Source: Phycisphaerae bacterium
GTDB lineage: Bacteria > Planctomycetota > Phycisphaerae > Phycisphaerales > SM1A02
DNA length: 53,782 bases
Assembly: GCA_016795065.1 (NCBI GenBank)
Contig: JAEUIU010000015.1
Coordinates: forward strand, 1 to 53,782
Direction: 5' to 3'
Below, in pieces: positions 1 to 10,900 of the stretch. A program made the position numbers and the translations under genes. Numbering within the stretch: position 1 is the first letter of the stretch; each line of letters starts with the position of its first letter. Under the pieces are notes generated by a model, which saw nothing but the letters and a program-made list of their open reading frames with translations, ran no database searches and was not told the origin of the DNA.

Positions 1-94
1 CGGCCTGCTAGGGTCGCTCTGGAGGGGACGTTCCCATGGCGCTGCCTATCGGGCGAAGATTTGTCGAAGTTTCAAGCTGCTGGCCTTTTCGCCC

Positions 95-122
95 TTGAAC
101 ATCCGCCGCGGTTCGGTAGTCT
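95..122 (+). promoter_or_regulatory. candidate promoter of the first giant gene
   Basis: TTGAAC (95-100), a 16-base spacer and TAGTCT (117-122) lie about 90 bases before the proposed GTG start. They resemble a housekeeping sigma promoter, but the spacer is one base short and this copy lacks the GCAATACTCG core found upstream of the next two genes. The remainder of 1-212 contains no supported gene; a small inverted repeat GGCGG/CCGCC lies near 133-151. Confidence 0.3.
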
Positions 123-212
123 CCAAGTCTGGCGGTTGATAAAGCCGCCTTCATACAGAGAGCCCCCCCAGCCACACCTTGTGTCGCCGGGGAACAAACC
201 GGGAGATCGACT

Positions 213-3200
213 GTGGCGAGCCACCTGACCCGCGCCTGTCGCGCTGCGCTTTTCCTTCTCATCGCATGCTGCGCCATCGGTACGGGCCGATCCGCGTTCG
301 CTCAAGCCGCCGATCTCTTCATCTCGGAGTACATCGAAGGTTCGAGCAACAACAAGGCGATCGAGATCTACAACGGGACGGGAGCAGCGGTCGATCTTGG
401 AGCCGGTGGGTACGGGCTGGAGCTTTACGCCAACGGCTCGCCGACCGCCACGGCGACACTGAACCTGACCGGTGTCATCGCCAGCGGGGATGTCTTTGTC
501 GTCGCGCACACAAGCGCCGACCCGGCCGTCACCGCCCAAGCCGATGTTCTGAATAGCAGCGTGGTGATCTTCAACGGGGACGACAGCGTGGTGCTCCGAA
601 AGGGCGCCAACATCATCGATGCCTTCGGCCAAACCGGCTTCGATCCGGGTACCGAGTGGGGCACCGGCCTCACCTCAACCGCCGACAACACCCTGGTCCG
701 AATGCAGTCCATCTGCGCTGGCGACGTCGTCTCGACCAACGCGTTCGATCCTTCGGTCGAGTGGGTCGGATTCGCGTCCAATACCTTTTCAAATCTCGGA
801 TCGCACACCTCCGACTGTCTCCCCAGTACGAGCTATTCCTGCTCGATCACGCCCGCTTCACCGCAGTCGCTCGTCGTCGGGAACGCCGTCAGCTTCACGT
901 ACACGCTGCTGGAGAACCCCGGTGCGATTCCCGTCGTCGGCTCCAACGTCACCCTGACCGTCACCAGTGGCCCGAACACCGGCGCGACGAACGCGGGTGT
1001 GACCGACTCCAACGGCCAGGTCACGCTCGGCTACACCAGCAACGGCACCACCGGCACCGACAGCGTGAGCATCTCCGCCGCGACCACCCCCTCGGCGACG
1101 GTTTGCACCGCCTCGGTCCTTTGGACCGTCAACGTGACGACGGTGCCCGTCGTCATCAACGAAGTCGACTGCGACACGCCCGGCATCGATGCGGCCGAGT
1201 TCATTGAGCTGTATGACGGCGGCGTCGGCAACACACCCCTTGACGGGCTCGTGATCGTCTTCTTCAACGGCTCCAACGACCAGAGCTACGCAGCGTTCGA
1301 TCTGGACGGAAAGTCCACCGACGCCCAAGGCTATTTCGTGCTCGGCGATGCTGCGATCACCGCCTCGATCCCCGCCGCAAATGCCTTGACCATGACCGAG
1401 GACCTGCTCCAGAACGGTGCGGATGCCGTTGCGTTGTACACCGGAGACGGATCAAGCTTCCCGAATGGAACCGCCGTCACCACCACGGGATTGCGCGACG
1501 CGATGGTCTATGACACCTTCGACGCGGATGACGCGGGCCTGGCGGCTCTCGTGAACAGTGGACAGCCACAAGTGGACGAGAACGGCGGCGGCTCGGGGTC
1601 GAACCACTCGAACCAGCGCTGCCCCAACGGCTCGGGCGGCCTGCGAAACACCAGCAGCTTCTCCCCGAGCGCCCCGACTCCCCTTGCCGCGAACACCTAC
1701 ACCAACACCGTCGCGACGCCGTCGGCTTCGCCAGCCGCCATCTGCGTCGGCGAATCCACCACGCTGACCGGCGTGGTCGGCAGCGGCGAAACGATCGTCT
1801 GGTACGAGGGCTCCTGCGGCGGAACGCTTGTTGGGACCGGCTCGCCGATCGTCAGTCCACGCGAAACCACCACCTACTTCGCGGCCGCTAAGAACGTGTC
1901 GTCGGAGTGCATCAGTTCGGTCTGCGCGAGTGTCTCCGTAACGGTGACCTCCCCACTGACGTGGTACCTCGATCAGGACACCGACGGTTTCGGTGATCCC
2001 GCCAGCACAACGGTCGCCTGCACGCAACCTCCCGGATACGTCGCCAACAACACCGACGGTTGCCCGACCGACAACCTGAAGCAGTCCCCAGGCGCCTGCG
2101 GTTGCGGTGTGGCGGATACCGATACCGACGGCGACAACACCCCCGACTGCAACGACATGTGCCCGAACGACCCGCTCAAGGTCACCCCGGGGATCTGCGG
2201 GTGCGGCGTCCCCGAAACCGATACCGACGGCGATGGCACCGTCGATTGCGCCGACGGCTGCCCGAACGACCCGCTCAAGCTCGACCCCGGGATCTGTGGC
2301 TGCGGCGTCGCCGACACCGATTCCGACGGCGACGGCACGGCCGACTGCAACGACGGTTGCCCGAACGACCCGAACAAGACCTCGCCCGACGCCTGCGGCT
2401 GCGGCGTCGTGGATGTCGACACCGATGGTGACGGCATCGCTGATTGCATCGACGGCTGCCCCAACGATCCAAACAAGACCTCGCCCGGCACCTGTGGCTG
2501 CGGCGAACCGGACACACTCATCACCGTCTACCCGGACGCCGATGGCGACGGTTACGGCGATGTCGGCGAACCGCCGCTTTCGGTCTGCGCGAACGCGATC
2601 CCGTCAGGCTACGTCGCCGACAGCACCGACTGCGATGACGGCAATGACGGCATCCACCCGGGAGCATTTGATCTCTGCAACAACGGGATCGACGAGGATT
2701 GCTCGGGCACCGACGCGACCGGACCGTTCAACGACGTCTACGTTGATGACGACTGGTCCGCGCTCACCCTGGGTACGGATCCCGACGGCGCGGGCCCGGC
2801 AAACGCCATGGGCTGTGATGCCTTTGCAACGATCCAGGAAGGCGTCGATGGCGTCGCCCTGGGCGGCACGGTGCACGTCGCTCCCGGCAGCTATGTTGAG
2901 AACGTCGTGATCTTCGACCGTTGCACGGTCGACGGCAGTGGTTCGGGCTCGAACACCGCAACGGACACGGTGGTCACGCCGGCGAACCCCGGCGACGCGG
3001 TGATCACGCTCCTCACCGGCGGCCTCGACGCGAGCAACCGTCTCGTCATCCGAGACGTCTTGGTGAAGGGCGGCGCGAGCGGCGTGAGCATCCTCGCCAC
3101 CGTCGCGGACTTCTTCCGCTTCGAGAACATCGCGGCGTACACCAACACCAACGGCATCGCGTTCAACGGCTCCTTCTCCAACGACATCGAAGTCGTCGAC

Positions 3201-6200
3201 TGCGACCTCTCGAACAATGCCGTCGCCGGCATCCGCGTTGCGTCCTCCACCCAGTCAACGACCGCGTTGGCGGTCACCGGCGGCTCGATGAACAACAACG
3301 CGTATGCGGCGTTCGCGTTCAATCCCTCGGCGGTGCCGACCTGCTTCGGCAGCGACATCAGTTTCGACGGCACGAGCTTCGCGAACAACGGCAATCCATC
3401 GCTTGCTGGCTCCGGTCACTTGAGTTTCTACGGCTTCAACGGAAACGCTTCACTTGCCAATCTTGTGTTGAGTGGCGATACGCGCGTTCCGATCCAGTTC
3501 CGCGGCCTCGGCGGCGACGGCGTGCCGAGCTCTTGGTCCCCGCTCGGCGCGGTCGCGTTCAATGGCATCACCATCAGCGGCAACACGTCGCGCCCGGCGA
3601 TCTACATCCAACTCTACAACGACCTTGGCGGCGTCAGCTTCAACGACGTTGACCTCTCCGGGGTGACCTCGCTCAACCCGCCCTTCACCGGCTTCGCGGT
3701 CGGCATGCAATTCGACCACGTCGGTGGCGACGTGCAGCTTGGAAGCACCATCTTCCCCTGCCAAGGCGGACAATCGGCCGGCTTCGTCGGTCTGGCCCTC
3801 GCCAACGTCGGCGGCGCGGCCGCGACATGTGACACGATCTTCGGCAGCGCCGTGACCCACGCCGAGAAGGAAGCGTGCATCGCGGATACGGCCGAGTTCG
3901 GCCCTTTGGGCGATGTGGTCATCGAGCTGGCCGCTCCGATCTGGTACGCCGATGCCGACGGAGACGGCTTCGGTGACGCGAACAATGCCGAGCAATCCTG
4001 CACCCAACCCGGTGGCTTTGTGGCCAACGACGACGACGAGTGCCCGAGCGATCCGCTCAAGACCGTTCCGGGACAATGCGGCTGCGGTGTTCCCGACACC
4101 GACACCGACGGTGACGGTGCCGCTGATTGCAACGACGGCTGCCCGAGCGACCCGCTGAAGATTTCCCCGGGTCAATGTGGCTGCGGTGTTGCCGATGTGG
4201 ACACCGACGGTGACGGCACCGCCGATTGCAACGACGGCTGCCCGAGCGACCCGCTGAAGACTTCCCCGGGTCAATGTGGCTGCGGTGTTGCCGATGTGGA
4301 CACCGACGGTGACGGCACCGCTGATTGCATTGACCACTGCCCCACCGACCCGCTCAAGATCGAGCCCGGAGCGTGCGGCTGCGGCGTTCCCGACACCGAT
4401 ACCGACGGTGACGGCACCGCTGATTGCAACGACGGCTGCCCGAGCGACCCGCTGAAGACTTCCCCGGGTCAATGTGGCTGCGGTGTTGCCGATGTCGACA
4501 CCGACGGTGACGGCACCGCCGATTGCATCGACCACTGCCCCACCGACCCGCTCAAGATCGAGCCTGGCCTGTGCGGCTGCGGCGTTCCCGACACCGATAC
4601 CGACGGTGACGGCACCGCCGACTGCAACGACGGCTGCCCGAGCGACCCAGCCAAGACCGCACCCGGCGCCTGTGGCTGCGGCGTTGCCGACACCGACACC
4701 GACGGCGATGGCACCGCCGACTGCACCGACGGCTGCCCGAGCGATCCCAACAAGACCTCGCCCGGCACGTGCGGCTGCGGATTCCCTGACACCCAAGTGA
4801 ATGTCTACCCGGACATCGATGGCGACAGCTTCGGCGACGCGTTTGCCTCGCCAACATTGGCCTGCCCCAACGACATCCCATCAGGCTTCGTGATCGACAA
4901 CACCGATTGCGAAGACGGTATCCCGTCGATTCACCCAGGTGCCCAGGAAATCTGCGGCAACGGCATCGACGAGGACTGCTCGGGAACACCCGACGACGGC
5001 TTCGGTCGCTTCAACGACACCTTTGTTGATGACGACTGGGCGTTCCTCGCCGCCGGCACCGACCCGGACGGCGCGGGACCCGCGATTGCCATCGGCTGCG
5101 ACTCCTTCGCAGGCATCCAGTTGGCGATCAATGCCGTCAACGACGGGGGTACCGTCCACGTTGCGGCAGGCACCTACGGCGAGAATCTCGTCGTCGATCA
5201 CCCGCTCACGATCAGCGGTCCGCACGCCGGCACCTGCGCGACCGGCACGCTCGATCGCGGCAACGAGGCGGTCATTCGCCCGGGCAGCAACGCCCCGATC
5301 GGCGGCATTGTCGTGTACGTCGCCGCAAGCGACGTCAGCATCGACGGCGTCACCATCGACGGCGACAACCCGACGCTGACCGGCGGCGAGTCGGTCAACG
5401 GCGTGGATGTCAACGCGGCCCACGCGGTCGGGAACGGCACCTTCGACGACGTGGCCAAGCCGTTCGTCGACATCGACGGCCTTGCTTTACGGAACACAAT
5501 CGTCATCAACCTGAACGACGTGGCGGTGCTCCTCTACAACTCGGGCGCCGGCGGCTCGGTCTCGGAGTTCAACACCATCGAGTGCAACCGGATCGACAAC
5601 GTCCAGGGATACAACTCCCTCGACTACGCTCGCATCGCGGTCCTTCTGTACAACGACACCTACGCGAAGGTGGATGACAACGAGCTCACCCGCATGACCG
5701 TCGGTGTCCAGACCGGGAACAACCACACCGCCATGTCGGTGGGCGCGGTCGCGAGCATCAGCTCCAACAGCGTCGGCTTCGATGGCGTCGGTATCTGGCA
5801 CAACCTCCACTATCAGAACGCGTCCGCGTGGACCATTGACGCGAACGACCTGCTCAACATCGGTGACAAGCAGATCGACGAGCCATATGGCCTCTACATC
5901 AGTTCGATCATGGATGCGGTGGCGGTGACGGTGACGAACAACAACGTCACCGGCAGCTACGACGGCGTCCGGCTGTGGAACAATCCGACGTCGAATCACG
6001 TGACGATCGACGGCGGTTCGCTCGTCGACAATTTCCTCGGCGTGCACATCACCAACTTCGACCCGGTCTATCGCGAAGCACTTCCGAGCTCCGTGGTGGT
6101 GAAGAACGTCTCCATCACCGCCTCGGTTGTCGGCAACCCGCGAGGCATCTTCATCGACGGCAGCGGCTCGCTGAACGCCATGGTGGCGGAAGTCACCAAC

Positions 6201-7763
6201 ATCACCGCCTCAGGCTTCGAGGAAGGCGTTGCGGTCGAGGGCGACTCCGCTTCGCTGTACATGCACGACAACCCCGGCCGGATCACCGGCAACAACAACG
6301 GCGTCGTCGTGTACGAGGGCAAGGCCCGTATCGAGACCACCGACCTGACCGGCAATTTCGTCTCGGGGGCGTTCATGCTCGCCGCGTCGCGGGTCGACCT
6401 GGGCGACTGCAACGACACCAACTTCACGGGATTGGGGTCGAGCATCGGACTCAACGACCTGACCGGCTACGACGGCATCACTTCCTGGGCAATCTTCAAC
6501 CAGAACTTCTTCAACTTCTCCGACGTGCTCGCCGAGAACAATTTCTTCGGCTATCCCTCGCCCGTTTCCAATATCGATGACGTGATCTTCGACGATACGG
6601 ACGCTTCGATCGTCTCGACCGTCTTCGCATCGGAAGCCGGCGACAGCGACGGTGACGGCACGTCGAATTGCTTCGACCTGTGCCCGCTCGATCCGAACAA
6701 GACCGATCCGGGAACGTGTGGTTGCGGCGTCGCCGACACCGACACCGATGGCGACGGCACCGCCGACTGCAACGACGGCTGTCCGAGTGATCCGGCGAAG
6801 ACATCGCCTGGCACTTGCGGCTGCGGCATTGCAGACACCGACAGCGACGGCGACGGCACGGCGGACTGCAACGATGGCTGTCCGAGTGACCCGGCGAAGA
6901 CCTCGCCGGGCGCCTGCGGCTGCGGCGTTGCGGATACCGACACCGACGGCGACGGCACCGCCGACTGTAACGATGGTTGCCCCACCGATCCGGGCAAGAC
7001 GGCGCCGGGCGTCTGTGGCTGCGGCGTCGCCGATGTCGACACCGATGGCGACGGGACGCTCGACTGCAACGACGGCTGCCCGAGCGACCCGCTGAAGACC
7101 ACGCCCGGCGCCTGCGGCTGCGGCGTGGCGGATACCGACACCGACGGCGACGGCACCGCCGACTGCAACGACGGCTGCCCGAGCGATCCGAGCAAGACCG
7201 CACCCGGCACCTGCGGCTGCGGCGTCCCTGACGCCGACACCGACGGTGACGGCACGCTCGACTGCGAGGACGGCTGCCCGGCCGATCCGGACAAGATCGC
7301 CCCCGGCCTCTGCGGCTGCGGCGTCCCCGATGCCGACACCGACGGCGACGGGGCGGTCGACTGCGTCGACCTCTGCCCGAACGATCCGACGAAGGTGGCA
7401 CCCCGCACTTGCGGCTGCGGCACGCCCGACGACGACAGCGATGGCGACACCGTGCCGGACTGCATCGACGAGTGCCCGGGCTACCCGGACAACGTCGACT
7501 GCAACGAGAACGGTGTGGCCGACGGCTGCGACATCCACGTCGAGCTGACCTCGCAGGACATCAACCAGAACGAGGTCCCCGACGAATGCGAATGCATCGC
7601 CGACCTCAACAACTCAGGCGCCGTGGACGGCGCCGACCTGGCGATCCTCCTCGGCGCCTGGGGCCCCGGCCCGGGCTGCCCAGCGGACCTCAACGCCAGC
7701 GGCGCGGTCGACGGGGCGGACCTTGCGATCCTGCTGGGCGCATGGGGGGTCTGTCTGAATTGA
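213..7763 (+). CDS. giant secreted protein with lamin-tail, Ig-like, MopE-type, beta-helix and TSP3 repeats and dockerin-like tail
   Basis: 2516 aa, start GTG 213 chosen because GGGAG (201-205) sits seven bases upstream and a signal peptide follows (hydrophobic residues about 11-24, probable cut after 'AFA' near 30). Visible order: lamin-tail-like domain (about 31-200), Ig/Big-1-like domain (206-305), second lamin-tail-like domain (311-500), another Ig-like domain, TSP3-like block 1 (616-768), MopE-type motif ('DCDDGND' then '[11 protein letters not shown]'), right-handed beta-helix (about 841-1240), TSP3 block 2 (1273-1526), second MopE motif, second beta-helix (1603-2140), TSP3 block 3 (2143-2430), then two dockerin/EF-hand-like repeats ending in 'LLGAWG'. 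I count 21 'CGCG' TSP3-like units of 33 residues, each with four cysteines and an Asp-rich loop. Predicted extracellular, calcium-binding and disulfide-rich; an adhesive or structural role is inferred. No enzyme signature was seen. Confidence 0.9.
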   Translation: MASHLTRACRAALFLLIACCAIGTGRSAFAQAADLFISEYIEGSSNNKAIEIYNGTGAAVDLGAGGYGLELYANGSPTATATLNLTGVIASGDVFVVAHTSADPAVTAQADVLNSSVVIFNGDDSVVLRKGANIIDAFGQTGFDPGTEWGTGLTSTADNTLVRMQSICAGDVVSTNAFDPSVEWVGFASNTFSNLGSHTSDCLPSTSYSCSITPASPQSLVVGNAVSFTYTLLENPGAIPVVGSNVTLTVTSGPNTGATNAGVTDSNGQVTLGYTSNGTTGTDSVSISAATTPSATVCTASVLWTVNVTTVPVVINEVDCDTPGIDAAEFIELYDGGVGNTPLDGLVIVFFNGSNDQSYAAFDLDGKSTDAQGYFVLGDAAITASIPAANALTMTEDLLQNGADAVALYTGDGSSFPNGTAVTTTGLRDAMVYDTFDADDAGLAALVNSGQPQVDENGGGSGSNHSNQRCPNGSGGLRNTSSFSPSAPTPLAANTYTNTVATPSASPAAICVGESTTLTGVVGSGETIVWYEGSCGGTLVGTGSPIVSPRETTTYFAAAKNVSSECISSVCASVSVTVTSPLTWYLDQDTDGFGDPASTTVACTQPPGYVANNTDGCPTDNLKQSPGACGCGVADTDTDGDNTPDCNDMCPNDPLKVTPGICGCGVPETDTDGDGTVDCADGCPNDPLKLDPGICGCGVADTDSDGDGTADCNDGCPNDPNKTSPDACGCGVVDVDTDGDGIADCIDGCPNDPNKTSPGTCGCGEPDTLITVYPDADGDGYGDVGEPPLSVCANAIPSGYVADSTDCDDGNDGIHPGAFDLCNNGIDEDCSGTDATGPFNDVYVDDDWSALTLGTDPDGAGPANAMGCDAFATIQEGVDGVALGGTVHVAPGSYVENVVIFDRCTVDGSGSGSNTATDTVVTPANPGDAVITLLTGGLDASNRLVIRDVLVKGGASGVSILATVADFFRFENIAAYTNTNGIAFNGSFSNDIEVVDCDLSNNAVAGIRVASSTQSTTALAVTGGSMNNNAYAAFAFNPSAVPTCFGSDISFDGTSFANNGNPSLAGSGHLSFYGFNGNASLANLVLSGDTRVPIQFRGLGGDGVPSSWSPLGAVAFNGITISGNTSRPAIYIQLYNDLGGVSFNDVDLSGVTSLNPPFTGFAVGMQFDHVGGDVQLGSTIFPCQGGQSAGFVGLALANVGGAAATCDTIFGSAVTHAEKEACIADTAEFGPLGDVVIELAAPIWYADADGDGFGDANNAEQSCTQPGGFVANDDDECPSDPLKTVPGQCGCGVPDTDTDGDGAADCNDGCPSDPLKISPGQCGCGVADVDTDGDGTADCNDGCPSDPLKTSPGQCGCGVADVDTDGDGTADCIDHCPTDPLKIEPGACGCGVPDTDTDGDGTADCNDGCPSDPLKTSPGQCGCGVADVDTDGDGTADCIDHCPTDPLKIEPGLCGCGVPDTDTDGDGTADCNDGCPSDPAKTAPGACGCGVADTDTDGDGTADCTDGCPSDPNKTSPGTCGCGFPDTQVNVYPDIDGDSFGDAFASPTLACPNDIPSGFVIDNTDCEDGIPSIHPGAQEICGNGIDEDCSGTPDDGFGRFNDTFVDDDWAFLAAGTDPDGAGPAIAIGCDSFAGIQLAINAVNDGGTVHVAAGTYGENLVVDHPLTISGPHAGTCATGTLDRGNEAVIRPGSNAPIGGIVVYVAASDVSIDGVTIDGDNPTLTGGESVNGVDVNAAHAVGNGTFDDVAKPFVDIDGLALRNTIVINLNDVAVLLYNSGAGGSVSEFNTIECNRIDNVQGYNSLDYARIAVLLYNDTYAKVDDNELTRMTVGVQTGNNHTAMSVGAVASISSNSVGFDGVGIWHNLHYQNASAWTIDANDLLNIGDKQIDEPYGLYISSIMDAVAVTVTNNNVTGSYDGVRLWNNPTSNHVTIDGGSLVDNFLGVHITNFDPVYREALPSSVVVKNVSITASVVGNPRGIFIDGSGSLNAMVAEVTNITASGFEEGVAVEGDSASLYMHDNPGRITGNNNGVVVYEGKARIETTDLTGNFVSGAFMLAASRVDLGDCNDTNFTGLGSSIGLNDLTGYDGITSWAIFNQNFFNFSDVLAENNFFGYPSPVSNIDDVIFDDTDASIVSTVFASEAGDSDGDGTSNCFDLCPLDPNKTDPGTCGCGVADTDTDGDGTADCNDGCPSDPAKTSPGTCGCGIADTDSDGDGTADCNDGCPSDPAKTSPGACGCGVADTDTDGDGTADCNDGCPTDPGKTAPGVCGCGVADVDTDGDGTLDCNDGCPSDPLKTTPGACGCGVADTDTDGDGTADCNDGCPSDPSKTAPGTCGCGVPDADTDGDGTLDCEDGCPADPDKIAPGLCGCGVPDADTDGDGAVDCVDLCPNDPTKVAPRTCGCGTPDDDSDGDTVPDCIDECPGYPDNVDCNENGVADGCDIHVELTSQDINQNEVPDECECIADLNNSGAVDGADLAILLGAWGPGPGCPADLNASGAVDGADLAILLGAWGVCLN
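2060..2515 (+). repeat. in-frame 99-bp TSP3-like repeat block 1
   Basis: Five units with the pattern CGCG-x-x-D-x-D-x-DGDG-x-x-DC-x-D-x-CP-x-DP-x-K. Each is about 33 residues (99 bp). The Asp-rich loop resembles the calcium loops of thrombospondin type 3 repeats. Units here differ more from each other than those in block 2. Confidence 0.9.
4030..4790 (+). repeat. in-frame 99-bp TSP3-like repeat block 2
   Basis: Eight 33-residue units that are nearly identical at the DNA level. The block lies between the first beta-helix and the second MopE-type motif. Low divergence between units points to recent expansion or homogenisation. Confidence 0.9.
4227..4622 (+). repeat. two tandem copies of a 198-bp higher-order unit
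   Basis: 4227-4424 and 4425-4622 are nearly identical 198-bp copies. Each holds a '[11 protein letters not shown]' unit followed by a '[11 protein letters not shown]' unit. The differences I see are a few silent third-position changes and Ala-Cys versus Leu-Cys in the second unit. The '[14 protein letters not shown]' variant occurs only in these two copies. Confidence 0.88.
6640..7480 (+). repeat. in-frame 99-bp TSP3-like repeat block 3
   Basis: Eight units join the second beta-helix to the C-terminal cassette. The last two to three units also belong to a 3' sequence shared with the next gene, so they may have a different history from the rest of the block. Confidence 0.88.
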
Positions 7764-7771
7764 CGTTCTTG

Positions 7772-7787
7772 CCACTCGTTCGAGTGG
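7772..7787 (+). other. small hairpin after the first giant gene
   Basis: CCACTC, loop GTTC, GAGTGG, starting eight bases after the stop codon. There is no T tract, so this is not a convincing intrinsic terminator. It could protect the mRNA 3' end. Apart from the promoter at 7866, nothing else is seen in 7764-7997. Confidence 0.3.
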
Positions 7788-7865
7788 AGTGAAGAGCGGA
7801 CCAGCTTTCCGATTCCCTCTTGATATCTCGGCGCGCAAAGGCTCTCGGAATGGGCTCCTTGTCTC

Positions 7866-7894
7866 TTGCGTAGCAACCTTCGTTGAGCAATACT
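7866..7894 (+). promoter_or_regulatory. promoter-like element of the second giant gene
   Basis: TTGCGT (7866-7871), a 17-base spacer and AATACT (7889-7894) within GCAATACTCG. The same hexamers with the same 17-base spacing occur before the third giant gene at 13862-13890, although the spacer sequences differ. That pattern is expected of a real promoter. The predicted leader is about 95 nt. Confidence 0.6.
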
Positions 7895-7997
7895 CGTGTC
7901 GAATGCGATCGCTGATCCAGCTCGGCAAACGCTGGGTCCCGCTGTTCGCCGAATCAGTTTCGAATCCTGATCGTGAGCTTCTCTGGGGGGTGTGACG

Positions 7998-10900
7998 TTG
8001 ACCGTTCGAACGATCCAACGCTTTACGTGCGCTCTCATCGCTGCCTTGCCCGGCATTGGAGTGGCCCTCCACGCTGAGGGGCCACGTGTTCCATGCCCCG
8101 CTTCCCAGCTTGTCGCGTCCGACGGCACCGCCGGCGACTTGTTGGGTCACGGCATCGCCATCGACCGCGCTATGGGCAACACGATCGTCGTCAGTGCTCC
8201 GTATGACGGTCCTTTTGGACCGGAATCCGGATCCGCCTATGTCTTCCAGCGCCAGAACGACGGATCCTGGCTTGAAATCCAGAGGCTCGTCGCCTCCGAT
8301 GGAGCAGCGGGCGACCTCTTCGGCTGCTCCGTTGCCATCGACGGCGACACGATTCTCGTCGGTGCGCAGCAGGCGGATTCGCCGGCCCTCGATGCCGGCC
8401 GCGTCTATGTCTTTGTGCGCGATACCGGCGGGACGTGGGTTCAGCAGGCGACGTTGACCGCGCAGGGCCAGGCCCCCTCCGACAACCTCGGCAGATGCGT
8501 CGCCATCAGCGGTGACACGGCCGCCGTGGGGGCGAGCCAGGTCGACCTCCCGAGCCTCAATGATGCAGGTGTCGTTTTCGTGTTCACACGCGACGAGAAC
8601 GGAACGTGGAGCGAGCAGGCAACCATTACATCCCCCGACGCTGCGGCGTCCGACTTCTTCGGCAATGCAGTAGCACTCGACAACGACCGGCTCGTGATCG
8701 GCAACGCCGCCAACGACCCGTCGGGCATCGCCGACGCCGGTTCGGCATTCGTGTACGACTACATCTCTGGAGCCTGGCAACTCAACGCGGTCCTCGGTCC
8801 GTTGCCGGCGGATGTCGATTTCGGCGACCTGTTCGGTTGGTCAGTCGACGTCCGGGGGGACACCGTTCTTGTAGGGGCCCGTGCGGATGATGAGGCCGCC
8901 ACCGATGGCGGCGCTGCCTACGTGTTCGCCTATCAAGGCGCTTCCAATTGGACCATGGACAAACTCCTCCCGCCGACGAGCGGAAGCACCTCGTCGGTGG
9001 GCAGCAGCGTGGCCATCGACGGCGCCGACGTCTACGTCGGCGGGCCCGACATCGCTGGCGACGGAGCCGTTCTCTTGTACCGCCAGATGTCGAGCATCTG
9101 GACGCATGTCGAGACCCTGACCGCTCCCGGGAGGCCTGCCAGCAGGCAGTTCGGGTGGAGTGTCTCGGCGAGCTACGGACGCCTCGCGGCGGGCGCTCTC
9201 GAGGAGGACGTGTCCGCGCCGGACTCGGGCGCTGCCTACGTCTTCACCACCGAAGACCCCGATTGCAACTCCAACGGCTACTCCGACGCCTGCGACATTT
9301 TCTCAGGCGCGAGCCTCGATCAGAATCTCGATGGGATCCCCGATGAGTGCCAAGCGGCGGATTCCGACGGGGATGGCACACCCGACATTCTCGACGGCTG
9401 CCCGAGCGATCCGGCGAAGACCGCGCCCGGTGCTTGCGGCTGCGGCGCCCCGGACATCGACAGCGACACGGACGGCGTGCCGGATTGCCTCGATTTTGAC
9501 CATGACAACGACGGCGTGACCGACGTCACCACGATGGCGGGGTGGGGCACCCAGCCTGCCGCGCCCCTCGTGCCCTCCGACCTTGGTCTCGTCACGGCCG
9601 TGGCCGGCGGTGGATTCCACACGGTCGCGCTGCGCTCTGATGGCACCGTTACTTGCTGGGGTTGGAACGACACGTTCGGCCAGTGTGACGTGCCCCCCGA
9701 ACTGAACGACGTCGTTGCCATCGCCGCAGGTACCTACCACTCCGTTGGGCTTGGTTCCGACGGCACGGTTACGTGCTGGGGAGACAACTCAGTGGGCCAG
9801 TCCACCGTCCCGCAGGGCCTTGACGACGTAGTCGCCGTCGCTGCGGGCGAACAGCACTCGGTCGCGCTCCGCGCAGACGGCTCCGTCACGTGCTGGGGCG
9901 ACAACGGTGCCGGGCAGTGCACGGTTCCCCTTGGCCTCAACGACGTTCTCGCCGTGGCGGCAGGCAACTACCACACGGTCGCGCTCCGCTCCAATGGCAC
10001 GGTCGCGTGCTGGGGCAACAACAGCTTTGGCCAATGCGCCGTCCCGCCCGGAATCGGTGCGATCGTCGCGGTGGCTGCGGGCGGTTACCACACTGCCGTG
10101 GTTGGCTCCGATGGCACGGTCTTGTGTTGGGGGGAGAACGGCAACGGGCAGTGCATCGTCCCAGTAGGCCTCGGCGAAGTCGTCGCCGTTGCGGCAGGCA
10201 ACTATCACACGATCGCGCGAAGCTCCGACGGAACCGTCACGTGTTGGGGTGAGAATGCGTATGGTCAGTGCACAGCCCCTTCCGGACTCGCGAATGTCGT
10301 AGCCGTCGCTGCCGGCGGCTACTACTCGATCGCTCTCGGCTCTGACGGAGCGGTCACCTGCTGGGGTGAAAACTCGTACGGCCAGTGCAACGTACCGGTG
10401 GGCGTGCACGACGTCGTTGCACTCGCGAGGGGTGAACAGCATGGAGTGGCGCTCCGCGCCGACGGCTCTGTCGCCTGCTGGGGATTGAACGACAGCGGTG
10501 CATGCACCGTCCCGCAGGGACTTGCTGATGTGGTCGCCGTCGCCGCGGGAAGTGCCCACACGGTCGCGCTCCGCTCTGACGGCACCGTCGCGTGCTGGGG
10601 GTTCAACGGCGATGGCCAGTGCACCGTCCCCTCCGGGCTCAATGACGTGGTCGGCGTCGCTGCGGGCGGGTCACACACGGTCGCGCTCCGGGCCGACGGC
10701 GGTCTTGTTTGCTGGGGCGACAACTCCAGCGGTCAGTGCACAACCCCGTCCGGCCCGAGTAGCGTGGCCGTCACGGCTGGTTCTCTCCACTCGGTCGCGC
10801 TCCACTCCAACGGCACTGTTTCATGCTGGGGGAACAACATCGATGGCCAGTGCACCGTCCCTCCCGGGTTGAGCAATGTCGTCGCCGTCGCCGCCGGTGG

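Noticed and set aside
1..212. Riboswitch or small RNA before the first giant gene
   Set aside because: Only a short GGCGG/CCGCC inverted repeat is visible and it does not fit a riboswitch I know.
2060..7480. CRISPR-like regular repeats
   Set aside because: The 99-bp periodicity is in frame and codes for TSP3-like units; there are no short direct repeats with unrelated spacers and no cas genes.
3450..7538. Minus-strand frames rich in Ala, Gly and Val across the TSP3 repeats
   Set aside because: Repetitive shadow of the plus-strand coding repeats; no start signal.
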